The notes under the pieces: model-generated
The model's database searches: none
Seen by the model: only the letters and a program-made list of their open reading frames with translations
What the model was told of the DNA's origin: nothing
Assembly (NCBI RefSeq): GCF_000428585.1
Contig: NZ_AUAF01000033.1
Span: forward strand, 1 to 44,884
DNA: 44,884 nucleotides
Direction of reading: 5' to 3'
Origin: Zooshikella ganghwensis DSM 15267
Lineage (GTDB): Bacteria > Pseudomonadota > Gammaproteobacteria > Pseudomonadales > Zooshikellaceae
Translations under genes and position numbers: made by a program
Part shown: in pieces, positions 7,268 to 15,550 of the stretch
How positions within the stretch are numbered: position 1 is the first letter of the stretch
How the letters are laid out: each line of letters opens with the position of its first letter

Positions 7268-9202
7268 ATGAAGCTTATTGTTAATGTGAAATATTCCAAG
7301 GCTCACTTAATATTACGGGGGGTGAGCTTTTGGACTATGGTCATGTTGTTTCTGGGGTATATTGGTATTGGCTATACCAAGGAGGCTGATGTTAGGCTGC
7401 TGATTGACACCTCTGGTAGCATGAAAGTCAATGATCCCAAAAATTTAAGAGAACCAGCAGTCAATTTGTTGATAAGGCTTTTACCTGATGATAGCAAGTT
7501 GGGTATTTGGACTTTTGATCAATCAGTTAAAGCACTTGCGGTTTACGATTTAATTGACAATAACTGGCGTGAACAAGCCATTAATAATAGTAAGCAAATT
7601 AGTTCAAAAGGATTATTTACAGATATAGGGAAGGCATTGGAGGTCGCAACGTTTGATAGCCATCGTCAAGGAGATATGGCCCGGCATATTATTTTATTAA
7701 CCGATGGTATGGTTGATGTTGCAAAAGACCCTATTAAAAATGTTGAAGCCCGCCAACACATTTTAAATGGTCAACTCCCTCGCTTGAAGCAGAATGGTTA
7801 TGTCATACACACTATAGCCCTTTCAGATAAAGCTGATCATGAGCTCTTACAACAGTTAGCGATTAATACGGATGGCTTGTCTTCAACGGCAAACTCAGCG
7901 GAGGAGTTAAGTAAACTATTTTTAAAAGCGTTGGAGCAAGCAGATCAGGCACCTAAGGTGCCTTTGCAGGCAAATCGTTTTCTGATTGATTCCCAGGTGG
8001 AAGAATTTACCTTGCTGGTTTTTAAAAAAAAATCGGATGAAGTGGTTCAGTTGTCTTCACCTGATGGTAAAACCTATAAACAAGGGAGTAGAGTTAAGGA
8101 CTTACGCTGGTTCAATACACCACATTATGATTTGATTACCGTCGATCAACCGTACGAAGGGGAGTGGCAGCTGCAGGCAGAGACAGACCCCAATAACCGA
8201 GTAACGATTGTCAGTAATTTACAAATGAAGTTTTCTGGTGTGCCAAGCAATTTATTTCAAGGACAGCAAGCAGAAGCGCGAATTTGGTTTGAACAAAATA
8301 CAAAGCGACTGGTGAACGAAGAATTATTTCAAATAATGAAGCTAACATTAACGCTTAGCCAGGAAGAAAATACAGTTGCTGAAGAGGCTTTTTACACGGC
8401 AAAAATGGCTCAAGATGATCAGGGTGCTTTTACACTCAAGGTTCCAGAAATGAGGGCTGTCGGTGAATATACCTTAACTATTAAAGCTGATGGCAAAACA
8501 TTTTTACGGCAAGTGTCTAAGGCGCTTTCTGTTCGAGAGCCACTTGTTGTATCTCATGAACGTATAACAAAAGAAGACCAAGAAATAGATGTTATTCTGG
8601 TAAAACCACAGAGTTTATTTTTGGATACGGAAGCAACGGTCATCAAAGCAACCATAGCACCGCCTGTTGGTAAACCTTCTAGTCTAGTTATTCCCCTGCA
8701 GGAAGATAAGAAAAGCTGGCTTTTATCAATTACACCACAGCAACATGGCATATATCGTGTGGCATTTGGCGTAAATGCAAAAGATAATAATGGCAATGAC
8801 ATTCCAGTAAAGCTGGAACCACTGGTTTTTAAATTTCCTGAAAACTTTAACCCTGGGGTTAGTGAGCAAGAAGAACAGCCTACGCCAACTACAGAAGAAA
8901 AGATAACTGATGAAGCTGTTGATGAAAAAGAAAAGGAAAGCGACAGTAGCTGGCTATTATATGGGGGCTTGATTCTTGGAAATATTTTATTAGCAGGGGG
9001 ATTATATTGGGCTTATAGGAGGTTTTTTTCTGATGCCCCTCCTACGGATGATAAGTCAGCTGCGTCGAAAGAAGATGTTGATGATGCTGGTAATATAGAT
9101 CTTAATGAAGAAGATGATATTGACCTGGATATGCCTCTGGATAAGCTTGATGACAATGCTGATGAAAGTGGAGCTGATAAAGCGAGTGATAAGAAAAAGT
9201 AG
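7268..9202 (+). CDS. Membrane-anchored VWA-domain protein
   Basis: 644 residues. A signal sequence or anchor spans about 17-37. A von Willebrand A domain follows with a complete MIDAS: DTSGS at 47-51, a Thr in GLFTDIGKAL, and the Asp in LLTDG. Beta-rich Ig-like regions follow (about 240-540). A transmembrane helix lies at about 562-585 (WLLYGGLILGNILLAGGLYW), then a very acidic cytoplasmic tail (DDKSAASKEDVDDAGN...DDIDLDMPLDKLDD). The topology is thus a periplasmic metal-dependent adhesion domain with an acidic inner tail. It resembles the TIGR03503 group of gammaproteobacterial VWA proteins, a resemblance taken from memory. I chose the ATG at 7268; an in-frame GTG at 7217 would overlap the upstream gene. 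Its function is unknown. Confidence 0.85.
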   Translation: MKLIVNVKYSKAHLILRGVSFWTMVMLFLGYIGIGYTKEADVRLLIDTSGSMKVNDPKNLREPAVNLLIRLLPDDSKLGIWTFDQSVKALAVYDLIDNNWREQAINNSKQISSKGLFTDIGKALEVATFDSHRQGDMARHIILLTDGMVDVAKDPIKNVEARQHILNGQLPRLKQNGYVIHTIALSDKADHELLQQLAINTDGLSSTANSAEELSKLFLKALEQADQAPKVPLQANRFLIDSQVEEFTLLVFKKKSDEVVQLSSPDGKTYKQGSRVKDLRWFNTPHYDLITVDQPYEGEWQLQAETDPNNRVTIVSNLQMKFSGVPSNLFQGQQAEARIWFEQNTKRLVNEELFQIMKLTLTLSQEENTVAEEAFYTAKMAQDDQGAFTLKVPEMRAVGEYTLTIKADGKTFLRQVSKALSVREPLVVSHERITKEDQEIDVILVKPQSLFLDTEATVIKATIAPPVGKPSSLVIPLQEDKKSWLLSITPQQHGIYRVAFGVNAKDNNGNDIPVKLEPLVFKFPENFNPGVSEQEEQPTPTTEEKITDEAVDEKEKESDSSWLLYGGLILGNILLAGGLYWAYRRFFSDAPPTDDKSAASKEDVDDAGNIDLNEEDDIDLDMPLDKLDDNADESGADKASDKKK

Positions 9203-9412
9203 ATGTGGGTAAAGAAAACGGTAACGCATCAGACTCCAAACCTGAGACTTGATATTTATACATCGCTTTACTCAAAATACGGCACTTAGTGCACGTTTCC
9301 AGGAAAAGGTGGTATTTATTAGTAAAACATCATAGTTTCATTTCTGAAGTTACGCCACAATGTGATGAGGAGTATATGAGGACTAATAGTTTTTAGGAGT
9401 AAGGTTAGGAAT

Positions 9413-10183
9413 ATGTGCGAGCTCCTTGGGATGAGCGCGAATGTGCCAACGGATATTTGTTTTAGTTTTACCGGTTTAATGCAGCGAGGTGGAGGTACAG
9501 GACCACATAAAGATGGTTGGGGTATCGCTTTTTATGAGGGGCGTGCGGTTCGAGAATTCCGCGATACCAGGCCCAGTGTGGGTTCTGAAATAGCGCGCTT
9601 GGTTAAAGGCTACCCCATCAAAAGTCACATTGTCATTAGTCATATTCGCCGTGCAAATGCAGGGCGCGTCTGTTTAGAAAATACCCACCCATTCACCCGC
9701 GAACTATGGGGTAGACAGTGGACCTTTGCTCATAATGGTCAGTTGCCAGGTATTAAGAAAGCATTGACGTTAGACTTTTATCAACCCATTGGTACCACAG
9801 ATAGTGAGTTTGCTTTTTGCTGGATGTTAAGTGAGATACGCCGGCGTTTTACCAAGCAGCCTCGTAGACCTCAAACACTGTGGCGAGAGCTAAATGAGCT
9901 ATGTACTGCGATAAAGGAATTTGGCGTTTTCAACTTGTTGATGAGTGACTCAAAGTACTTGTACTGCTTTTGTAGTACAAAATTATTTTGGGTTACGCGA
10001 AAGGCACCTTTTAATAGAGCGGTATTAAAGGATGCTGAGGTCGAAGTCGATTTTAAGCATGAAACGACCCCTGATGATATTGTGACAGTCATTGCCACAG
10101 AACCTTTAACGGCAAATGAGCAGTGGCATCAAATGCAGGCTGGCCAAATGTGTGTTTTTCGCCATGGTTTGATTTGCTGTTAA
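9413..10183 (+). CDS. yafJ: Class II glutamine amidotransferase, YafJ type
   Basis: 256 residues, matching the YafJ family (E. coli YafJ is 255). The N-terminal nucleophile is Cys2, exposed after Met removal ([10 protein letters not shown]). Other family motifs are [27 protein letters not shown] and FAHNG, which build the glutaminase site that releases ammonia from glutamine. There is no separate synthase domain, so the acceptor reaction is unknown. The start is fixed by the invariant MC and by an upstream AGGAG-like stretch (TTAGGAGTAAGGTTAGGAAT). It is convergent with cysK. Confidence 0.93.
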   Translation: MCELLGMSANVPTDICFSFTGLMQRGGGTGPHKDGWGIAFYEGRAVREFRDTRPSVGSEIARLVKGYPIKSHIVISHIRRANAGRVCLENTHPFTRELWGRQWTFAHNGQLPGIKKALTLDFYQPIGTTDSEFAFCWMLSEIRRRFTKQPRRPQTLWRELNELCTAIKEFGVFNLLMSDSKYLYCFCSTKLFWVTRKAPFNRAVLKDAEVEVDFKHETTPDDIVTVIATEPLTANEQWHQMQAGQMCVFRHGLICC

Positions 10184-10195
10184 TCGGGGAAGTGA

Positions 10196-10229
10196 CCCAA
10201 CTGACCGTTAAGATAATATGTCAGTTGGG
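10196..10229. terminator. Hairpin between convergent yafJ and cysK
   Basis: CCCAACTGAC (10196-10205) and GTCAGTTGGG (10220-10229) form a perfect 10-bp stem with a 14-nt loop, 12 bp past the yafJ stop. A T5 run follows 12 bp later. It is placed to serve both genes. Confidence 0.55.
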
Positions 10230-10271
10230 CCATGTTTCAGTGACTTTTTGAATTATGTGAGGCGCAGGTTA

Positions 10272-11240
10272 TCAAGGTATCAGCTCTTTTTCTGTAAAAA
10301 CACCCTCAAATAAAGCTGTTGAAAGATAACGCTCACCAGAGTCAGGCAGAATCACAACAATATGCTTATCTTCATTACCTGCCCAGCTCGCAACCTTGAG
10401 TGCTGCGGCCATGGCTGCACCACAAGATATGCCAACTAAAATACCTTCCTCACGCATTAGGCGATGTGCCATCTGAATAGCGTCTTCCGCGCTTACCTGA
10501 ACCACATGGTCAACCATGTTTAAATCGAGGTTTTTGGGGACAAAGCCTGCACCAATTCCTTGTATTTTATGTGGTGCAGGAGCGAGCTCCTGGTTATTGA
10601 TGGTTTGGGTAATGACGGGTGATTCTTCAGGTTCTACGGCAATACTTTGAATAGCCTTACCCTGGGTTTCTTTAATATAGCGAGAAACGCCCGTAATGGT
10701 GCCACCCGTACCAACACCTGATACCAGAATATCAACCAAACCATCGGTATCTCGCCAAATTTCAGGGCCTGTGGTACTTTCATGTATGGCCGGGTTTGCG
10801 GGGTTTTCAAACTGCTGTGGCATGAAGTAATGCTCAGGGTTAGAAGCGGCAATTTCTTCGGCTTTAGCGATGGCAACTTTCATACCTTTGGCAGGTTCAG
10901 TAAGGATAAGATTTGCACCTAGTGCCGCGAGCACTTTTCGGCGCTCTAAGCTCATACTGGCCGGCATTGTTAATGTGAGGCTATAGCCCCTTGCGGCAGC
11001 AACAAACGCGAGAGCGATGCCGGTATTACCACTGGTAGGCTCAATGATTTCCATGCCAGGTTTTAAAACACCTTCTTGCTCGGCAGCCCAAATCATGCTG
11101 GCGCCAATACGACATTTGACTGAGTAGGCAGGGTTGCGTCCCTCAATTTTTCCATAAATATGGTATTTAGGAGACAGTTTGTGTAGACGCACCAACGGGG
11201 TATTACCAATTGAAAACGAGTTATCACTATATATGTTCAC
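10272..11240 (-). CDS. cysK: Cysteine synthase A (O-acetylserine sulfhydrylase)
   Basis: 322 residues, close to E. coli CysK (323) in length and sequence. It makes cysteine from O-acetylserine and sulfide with pyridoxal phosphate in the cytosol. The Schiff-base lysine is Lys42 in [11 protein letters not shown]. The substrate loop TSGNTG is at 69-74, and the phosphate-binding GVGTGGT and the C-terminal [10 protein letters not shown] are intact. The 332-bp region up to the moxR gene contains its promoter. I could not identify a clear CysB site by eye. CysM is less likely because the E. coli CysK-specific stretches match throughout. Confidence 0.95.
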   Translation of the reverse strand: MNIYSDNSFSIGNTPLVRLHKLSPKYHIYGKIEGRNPAYSVKCRIGASMIWAAEQEGVLKPGMEIIEPTSGNTGIALAFVAAARGYSLTLTMPASMSLERRKVLAALGANLILTEPAKGMKVAIAKAEEIAASNPEHYFMPQQFENPANPAIHESTTGPEIWRDTDGLVDILVSGVGTGGTITGVSRYIKETQGKAIQSIAVEPEESPVITQTINNQELAPAPHKIQGIGAGFVPKNLDLNMVDHVVQVSAEDAIQMAHRLMREEGILVGISCGAAMAAALKVASWAGNEDKHIVVILPDSGERYLSTALFEGVFTEKELIP

Positions 11241-11572
11241 ACGTAATATCCTTGCCTGATTGTTTTACAGGACCTAGTACAAAATAAACTTACAAATAAC
11301 ATAGCATGATGTTTTAAGTCGCAGTGTTGCGCTGTTGCATAAAGACTATTGCACAAAGGAATAAGCCCGCGACAGTAATTCTGTTGGTTATAAGCTTATC
11401 GGGAATTGAGGGTTATGAAAAATATTTTTGCGGAATATGCTTGTAATCACCCGTTAGTTGCAGTGTAACATAGTTGGATTCATACCCCTGTGTAGTGGTC
11501 AGCTCTCTTACAGGCTTGAAGCTTTGAGATGCCTTCAAAAATAGGGTAATAGCTAAAAGGAGGAAGCAAGCG
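11241..11572. other. Divergent promoter region cysK / moxR (332 bp)
   Basis: No coding sequence is visible. The right end carries a very strong ribosome site, AAAAGGAGGAAGC, directly before the MoxR start. I see no repeat or RNA structure that stands out. Confidence 0.5.
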
Positions 11573-12442
11573 ATGTCAGTCAATAAGTCACATGATGCCT
11601 ATCAACCCTTTACCAGCACATCTGAGTATATTGCAAGCCCTGAATTAAAAATGGCAGTGAATGCGGCAATAAAGCTGGCTCGTCCACTTTTGATTAAAGG
11701 TGAACCTGGTACAGGAAAAACCCTGCTTGCAGATCAGGTAGCCAAGCACCTGGGACTGCCATTGATTCAATGGCATATCAAGTCGACGACGAAAGCTCAG
11801 CAAGGACTTTATGAATATGATGCGGTTTCTCGGCTAAGGGATTCTCAGCTAGGGGATGAGAAAGTGCATGATATCAGTAACTATATTGTGCCAGGTAAGC
11901 TATGGCAGGCTTTTACCCATGAGCAGCAAACGGTATTACTGATCGATGAAATTGACAAAGCGGATATTGAGTTTCCAAACGATTTATTACTGGAATTGGA
12001 TCGCATGGAGTTTTATGTGTATGAAACCCAGCAACTGATTAAAGCTAAGCAACGGCCTATTGTTATTATCACCAGTAATAATGAAAAAGAATTACCGGAT
12101 GCTTTTTTGCGGCGCTGTTTTTTCCACTATATTCAATTTCCTGATGAAGCCGCTATGCGCGATATTATTGCGGTTCACTTTCCAGATATTGCCCCCAAGC
12201 TGGTTAAAGAAGCCTTGGAAATATTTTTTGATATTCGTAATGTCCCAGGGTTAAAGAAAAAAACTTCTACGTCAGAATTAATCGATTGGATTAAATTGCT
12301 GTTGGCGGATGAAGTTCCGCTATCTGTATTGAGGGAAAAAGATAACTCAAAAGCTGTACCTCCTCTGTATGGTGCTTTAGTAAAAAATGAGCAGGATTTG
12401 CATTTGCTGGAGCGTTTAGCCTTTATGGCACGGCGGCGTTAG
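11573..12442 (+). CDS. MoxR-family AAA+ ATPase
   Basis: 289 residues. Walker A is GEPGTGKT at 43-50 and Walker B is VLLIDEIDKA at 121-130 (catalytic Glu126). Sensor 1 is ITSNNE near 166-171 and an arginine-finger region LRRCFFHYI follows. MoxR ATPases act as chaperones that mature metalloenzymes or envelope complexes together with a VWA partner. That partner follows 33 bp downstream, so the pair is an operon. The start has AGGAGG upstream at 10-11 bp. The client cannot be told from this window. Confidence 0.93.
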   Translation: MSVNKSHDAYQPFTSTSEYIASPELKMAVNAAIKLARPLLIKGEPGTGKTLLADQVAKHLGLPLIQWHIKSTTKAQQGLYEYDAVSRLRDSQLGDEKVHDISNYIVPGKLWQAFTHEQQTVLLIDEIDKADIEFPNDLLLELDRMEFYVYETQQLIKAKQRPIVIITSNNEKELPDAFLRRCFFHYIQFPDEAAMRDIIAVHFPDIAPKLVKEALEIFFDIRNVPGLKKKTSTSELIDWIKLLLADEVPLSVLREKDNSKAVPPLYGALVKNEQDLHLLERLAFMARRR

Positions 12443-12475
12443 GCGTTACTAAGCGTTAATAGTAGGGAGGTAATT

Positions 12476-13654
12476 ATGCTGGTTCGCTTTTTTTTAACAC
12501 TGAAGTCAGCACAAATTCCTGTTTCAATTCGAGAATTACTGGATTTACTCACAGCGCTGGAAACACAACTGGTGTTTGCTAGTTTGGATGACTTTTATTA
12601 CTTAGCAAGAACCTGTTTGATTAAAGATGAGCGCTTTTTTGATCGCTATGATCAAGCTTTCAGTCAGTTTTTTACCGGAATTGCGGCACTGGACGATGTG
12701 CTAGCAACACTGATTCCTGAAGACTGGTTACGTAAAGAGTTTATACGACAGCTTACATCTGAGGAAAAGCAGCAAATAGAAGCTTTAGGTGGACTGGAAA
12801 AATTACTTGAGACATTCAAAAAGCGCTTACAAGAACAACAGTCACGCCATCAGGGAGGAAATCGCTGGATTGGTACGGGAGGAACATCACCATTTGGGGC
12901 TTATGGCTATAATCCGGAAGGCATCAGGATTGGCCAGCATGAATCGCGCCAGCAGCGAGCGGTGAAAGTTTGGGATCAGCGCCAGTTTCGTAATTTGGAT
13001 GGTGATGTAGAAATTGGGACGCGCAATATTAAGTTAGCACTCCGACACTTGCGTAAGTTTGCTCGCACAGGTGCTTCAGAGCAGTTAGATCTTGAAGATA
13101 CCATAAGCTCAACAGCTAAGAATGCTGGTTTGCTGGATGTGCGTATGCAACCAGAGCGGCACAATGCCGTTAAAGTGCTACTTTTTATGGATATTGGTGG
13201 CACCATGGATGCTCATGTTCAGGTATGTGAAGAGCTATTCACTGCAGCACGCAGTGAGTTTAAACACTTAGTCCTTTACTATTTTCATAATTTTATTTAT
13301 GAGTCTGTTTGGCAGAATAATTTACGGCGACAAAGTGAGCATATTCCAACCTGGGATATTTTGCACCGATATGGAGAAGACTATAAGGTGATTTTTGTCG
13401 GGGATGCCACAATGTCACCCTATGAGATTAGTTATCCTGGTGGCAGTGTTGAGCACTGGAATGAAGAGCCTGGATCCTCTTGGATGCAACGCTTTATGCA
13501 AACTTATTCAAGGGTTGTTTGGCTGAACCCTTATCCAGAAGCTAACTGGTCATATACCCCTTCTACTATCATGATTCAGCAGTTAGTGAAGGCGCAAATG
13601 TACCCTCTAACATTGCAAGGGTTAGAGGGGGCAATGAAATACCTACGACGTTAG
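12476..13654 (+). CDS. VWA domain (CoxE-like) partner of the MoxR ATPase
   Basis: 392 residues. The N-terminal helical region (1-120) is typical of CoxE-like proteins. The VWA domain begins near 230. The MIDAS start is altered: DIGGT at 239-243 (MDIGGTMDAHV) in place of DxSxS, so the two serine metal ligands are replaced by Gly and Thr. I recall this form in other members of this MoxR-linked group, where it may be normal. An upstream GGGAGG and the ATG at 12476 fix the start. The protein is cytosolic; no membrane segment is seen. It ends seven bases before the convergent MaoC gene. Confidence 0.9.
   Translation: MLVRFFLTLKSAQIPVSIRELLDLLTALETQLVFASLDDFYYLARTCLIKDERFFDRYDQAFSQFFTGIAALDDVLATLIPEDWLRKEFIRQLTSEEKQQIEALGGLEKLLETFKKRLQEQQSRHQGGNRWIGTGGTSPFGAYGYNPEGIRIGQHESRQQRAVKVWDQRQFRNLDGDVEIGTRNIKLALRHLRKFARTGASEQLDLEDTISSTAKNAGLLDVRMQPERHNAVKVLLFMDIGGTMDAHVQVCEELFTAARSEFKHLVLYYFHNFIYESVWQNNLRRQSEHIPTWDILHRYGEDYKVIFVGDATMSPYEISYPGGSVEHWNEEPGSSWMQRFMQTYSRVVWLNPYPEANWSYTPSTIMIQQLVKAQMYPLTLQGLEGAMKYLRR
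13603..13629 (-). terminator. Hairpin inside the end of the VWA gene, candidate terminator for the MaoC gene
   Basis: CCCTCTAAC (13603-13611) pairs perfectly with GTTAGAGGG (13621-13629) around a 9-nt loop. It lies within the last codons of the VWA gene, 33 nt past the MaoC stop on the reverse strand. With only seven bases between the two stops, any terminator must lie in coding sequence. Confidence 0.4.
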
Positions 13655-13661
13655 AGGTGAT

Positions 13662-14135
13662 TTACGTTAAGGATACCTCTGGCAGGTAAGGGGATGGGTG
13701 CATTGCAGCTGTTTCTGGCGCCATGACCTCTGCCTCGCCAGATACTACCTCTTTGCCAGCCTGATTAGTAACACTACAGCTCAAAACAACGCGCCGCTTT
13801 CGGTCATGTTTTTCTTTAACGGTGAGTGTTACGGTCAGGGTGTCACCGACAAATACTGGACGAACAAAGCGTAAACTTTGACCAAGGTAAATACTCCCTG
13901 GACCCGGAAGTTTAGTAGCTAGGGCTGCAGATATGAGTCCAGCAGACCACATACCATGAGCGATACATTGTTTAAACGGCGTTGCTTCTGCGTAATCTTT
14001 ATCTAAATGGACTGGGTTGATATCTCCTGAGGTATGAGCAAAAAGAACTATATCTTGCTCTGTCAGCGTTTTACTGAAGGTGGCTTGTTGACCGATGGTG
14101 AGGTCACTGAATGGAATACTTTGAAGCGTGGTCAT
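13662..14135 (-). CDS. MaoC-type (R)-specific enoyl-CoA hydratase
   Basis: 157 residues with a single hot-dog fold. The hydratase-2 motif is clear: SGDINPVHLD, with catalytic Asp38 and His43, then FKQCIAHGMWSAGLIS. The length fits PhaJ-like enzymes that interconvert trans-2-enoyl-CoA and (R)-3-hydroxyacyl-CoA, which can feed polyhydroxyalkanoate or fatty-acid synthesis. It is downstream of an alpha/beta hydrolase on the same strand (56 bp gap) and near fadD. I recall the same trio beside fadD1/fadD2 in Pseudomonas aeruginosa. The substrate chain length is not predictable by eye. Confidence 0.92.
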   Translation of the reverse strand: MTTLQSIPFSDLTIGQQATFSKTLTEQDIVLFAHTSGDINPVHLDKDYAEATPFKQCIAHGMWSAGLISAALATKLPGPGSIYLGQSLRFVRPVFVGDTLTVTLTVKEKHDRKRRVVLSCSVTNQAGKEVVSGEAEVMAPETAAMHPSPYLPEVSLT

Positions 14136-14191
14136 GTTTTTTCATCAAAATTAACTGTGAGCTGGCTGAGCAGCAATATTTAATTTAATAA

Positions 14192-15133
14192 TCAAGCAAC
14201 ATTAGCAAGGGGTTGAGTATGCTGTGTCAACCATTGATAAAGGGCTTGCCAGACTTCTTGCTGATTAATTTCATTGAGCATTTCATGACGACCACCAGGG
14301 TAGATCGCCGTGGTTACGTCATGAATGCCTGCTGATCTTAGCTGACGACTCAACTTATGCAAGCCATTAGGTAAGCTCAAAGGATCTTGATCGCCACCCA
14401 AAATATAAAAAGGTAATGTTGTTGGCAGTTTACAAAAACTGCTGTGGGTGCTCAGCCTTGCTAAGGCTGAAAGCATGTTGTACCAAAACTGATTGCTGAC
14501 TTTAAATCCACAAAGTGAATCTTGGCAATAAAGATCAACTTGTTGGGTATCACGAGAAAGCCAGTCAAAATCTGTTCGGTTAGGTTTAAAATAGCGGTTA
14601 AAGCGGCCAAAGAAAAGAAAGTCTAAAAAAGCACTGTTGGCATTTTGTCCTTGGCGTTTACATTCAAGTGCTGCAAATGTTTTGGCTATATGGCAAAGCC
14701 AGGGTGGCTGATAGTTTGATCCAGAAAGAATACAACCTGCCAGTAATGGATGATTGGCTTGCAAAAAGTGTAAGCAAAGAAAAGACCCCATGCTATGCCC
14801 CATCAGAAATAGCGGTTGTTCTGGATATTTTGCACTGATCTCAGCAAGCTGCTGCTGAATATCCTTAAGCATCAAAGACCACTGATTGGTTTCAGCAGAG
14901 CCCAGGCTATGCGTAGCCTTACCTGTTTGCCCGTGAGCACGTAAATCCCAGCTTGTCACACCTATACCTTGTTGATTTAGAAACTGCGCGAAGGCTTGAT
15001 AGCGCAGAGAATGTTCAGTCATGCCATGAATTATTAAGAGCTGAGCGGAGGCTTTAGCGGGCTGCCACTGGTGACCATAAAGTGCTGTTTGATCAGCTTG
15101 TGCTTGGGTGGTAAAGCGGGCTTCCATAACCAA
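14192..15133 (-). CDS. Alpha/beta hydrolase, monoacylglycerol lipase / lysophospholipase-like
   Basis: 313 residues if started at a TTG (15133). The nucleophile elbow is GHSMGS (Ser114), the acid is Asp250 in GGDQDPLS and the base is His283 in GGRHEM. HGMTEHSLRYQ supplies the oxyanion region. This matches the serine-lyase (Hydrolase_4) family of monoacylglycerol and lysophospholipases. The start is unusual: AGGAG is six bases before the TTG but twelve before the ATG at 15127, so TTG initiation is favoured. It shares a 417-bp divergent region with fadD. A role in releasing fatty acids for FadD is inference from position. Confidence 0.85.
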   Translation of the reverse strand: MVMEARFTTQAQADQTALYGHQWQPAKASAQLLIIHGMTEHSLRYQAFAQFLNQQGIGVTSWDLRAHGQTGKATHSLGSAETNQWSLMLKDIQQQLAEISAKYPEQPLFLMGHSMGSFLCLHFLQANHPLLAGCILSGSNYQPPWLCHIAKTFAALECKRQGQNANSAFLDFLFFGRFNRYFKPNRTDFDWLSRDTQQVDLYCQDSLCGFKVSNQFWYNMLSALARLSTHSSFCKLPTTLPFYILGGDQDPLSLPNGLHKLSRQLRSAGIHDVTTAIYPGGRHEMLNEINQQEVWQALYQWLTQHTQPLANVA

Positions 15134-15222
15134 TTACAACTCCTTGTGCTTGCTAATATTTGGCCTGCCTAATGGTATATAAGAAAAAATTTTCTTGTTA
15201 GACAGCATATGCAGTATGACCG

Positions 15223-15239
15223 AACAGGTATTACCTGTT
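15223..15239. promoter_or_regulatory. 17-bp palindrome, candidate operator
   Basis: AACAGGTA (15223-15230), one central T, TACCTGTT (15232-15239). The arms are perfect and close-set, which is the form of a TetR- or LacI-type operator and not of a terminator. It lies 90 bp upstream of the hydrolase start and about 310 bp upstream of fadD. A fatty-acid-responsive repressor such as PsrA or FadR is possible, but the sequence is not their known consensus. Confidence 0.5.
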
Positions 15240-15505
15240 GATACTGTAGTGAAATAAATGGTGCATATTCTGCTATGTCACTAGGATATGGTTAATCTTT
15301 ATGAAACATAGTCATTTTAATAAGCCCGCTGCAGGTGTTGTCTTTATTAAGGTACTAGTGCCAGCAGGCCAAGGGTTTACTTTATCATAGCGAGAAAATA
15401 CTATGCACTAAGCATAATAAAAATGAAAAGGGTTTACGTTAGCTAACAATGCTTGCCCTTACAATAAGCATAAAAAAACATAATCAAAACAGTCAGAGCT
15501 GAAAA

Positions 15506-15528
15506 AATACCCAAAGTGATGGGTATAG
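15506..15528 (+). repeat. Hairpin motif, copy 2, in the fadD leader
   Basis: AATACCC, AAAG, TGATGGGTATAG: the second copy of the motif at 6398-6420. ATACCC/GGGTAT form a 6-bp stem with an 8-nt loop. It ends 22 nt before the fadD ATG, close enough to affect ribosome loading. Confidence 0.55.
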
Positions 15529-15550
15529 CGCACTTAGGAGTTTACACAGC

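Larger units (their letters stand above)
15134..15550. other. Divergent promoter region hydrolase / fadD (417 bp)
   Basis: No gene. Palindromes suited to regulators: AAGAAAA/TTTTCTT (15181-15196), a 17-mer palindrome (15223-15239), and GTTAGCTAAC (15438-15447). The fadD leader has a hairpin motif at 15506-15528, followed by GGAG at 15537-15540 before the ATG at 15551. No sequence matches a FadR site convincingly by eye. Confidence 0.5.
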
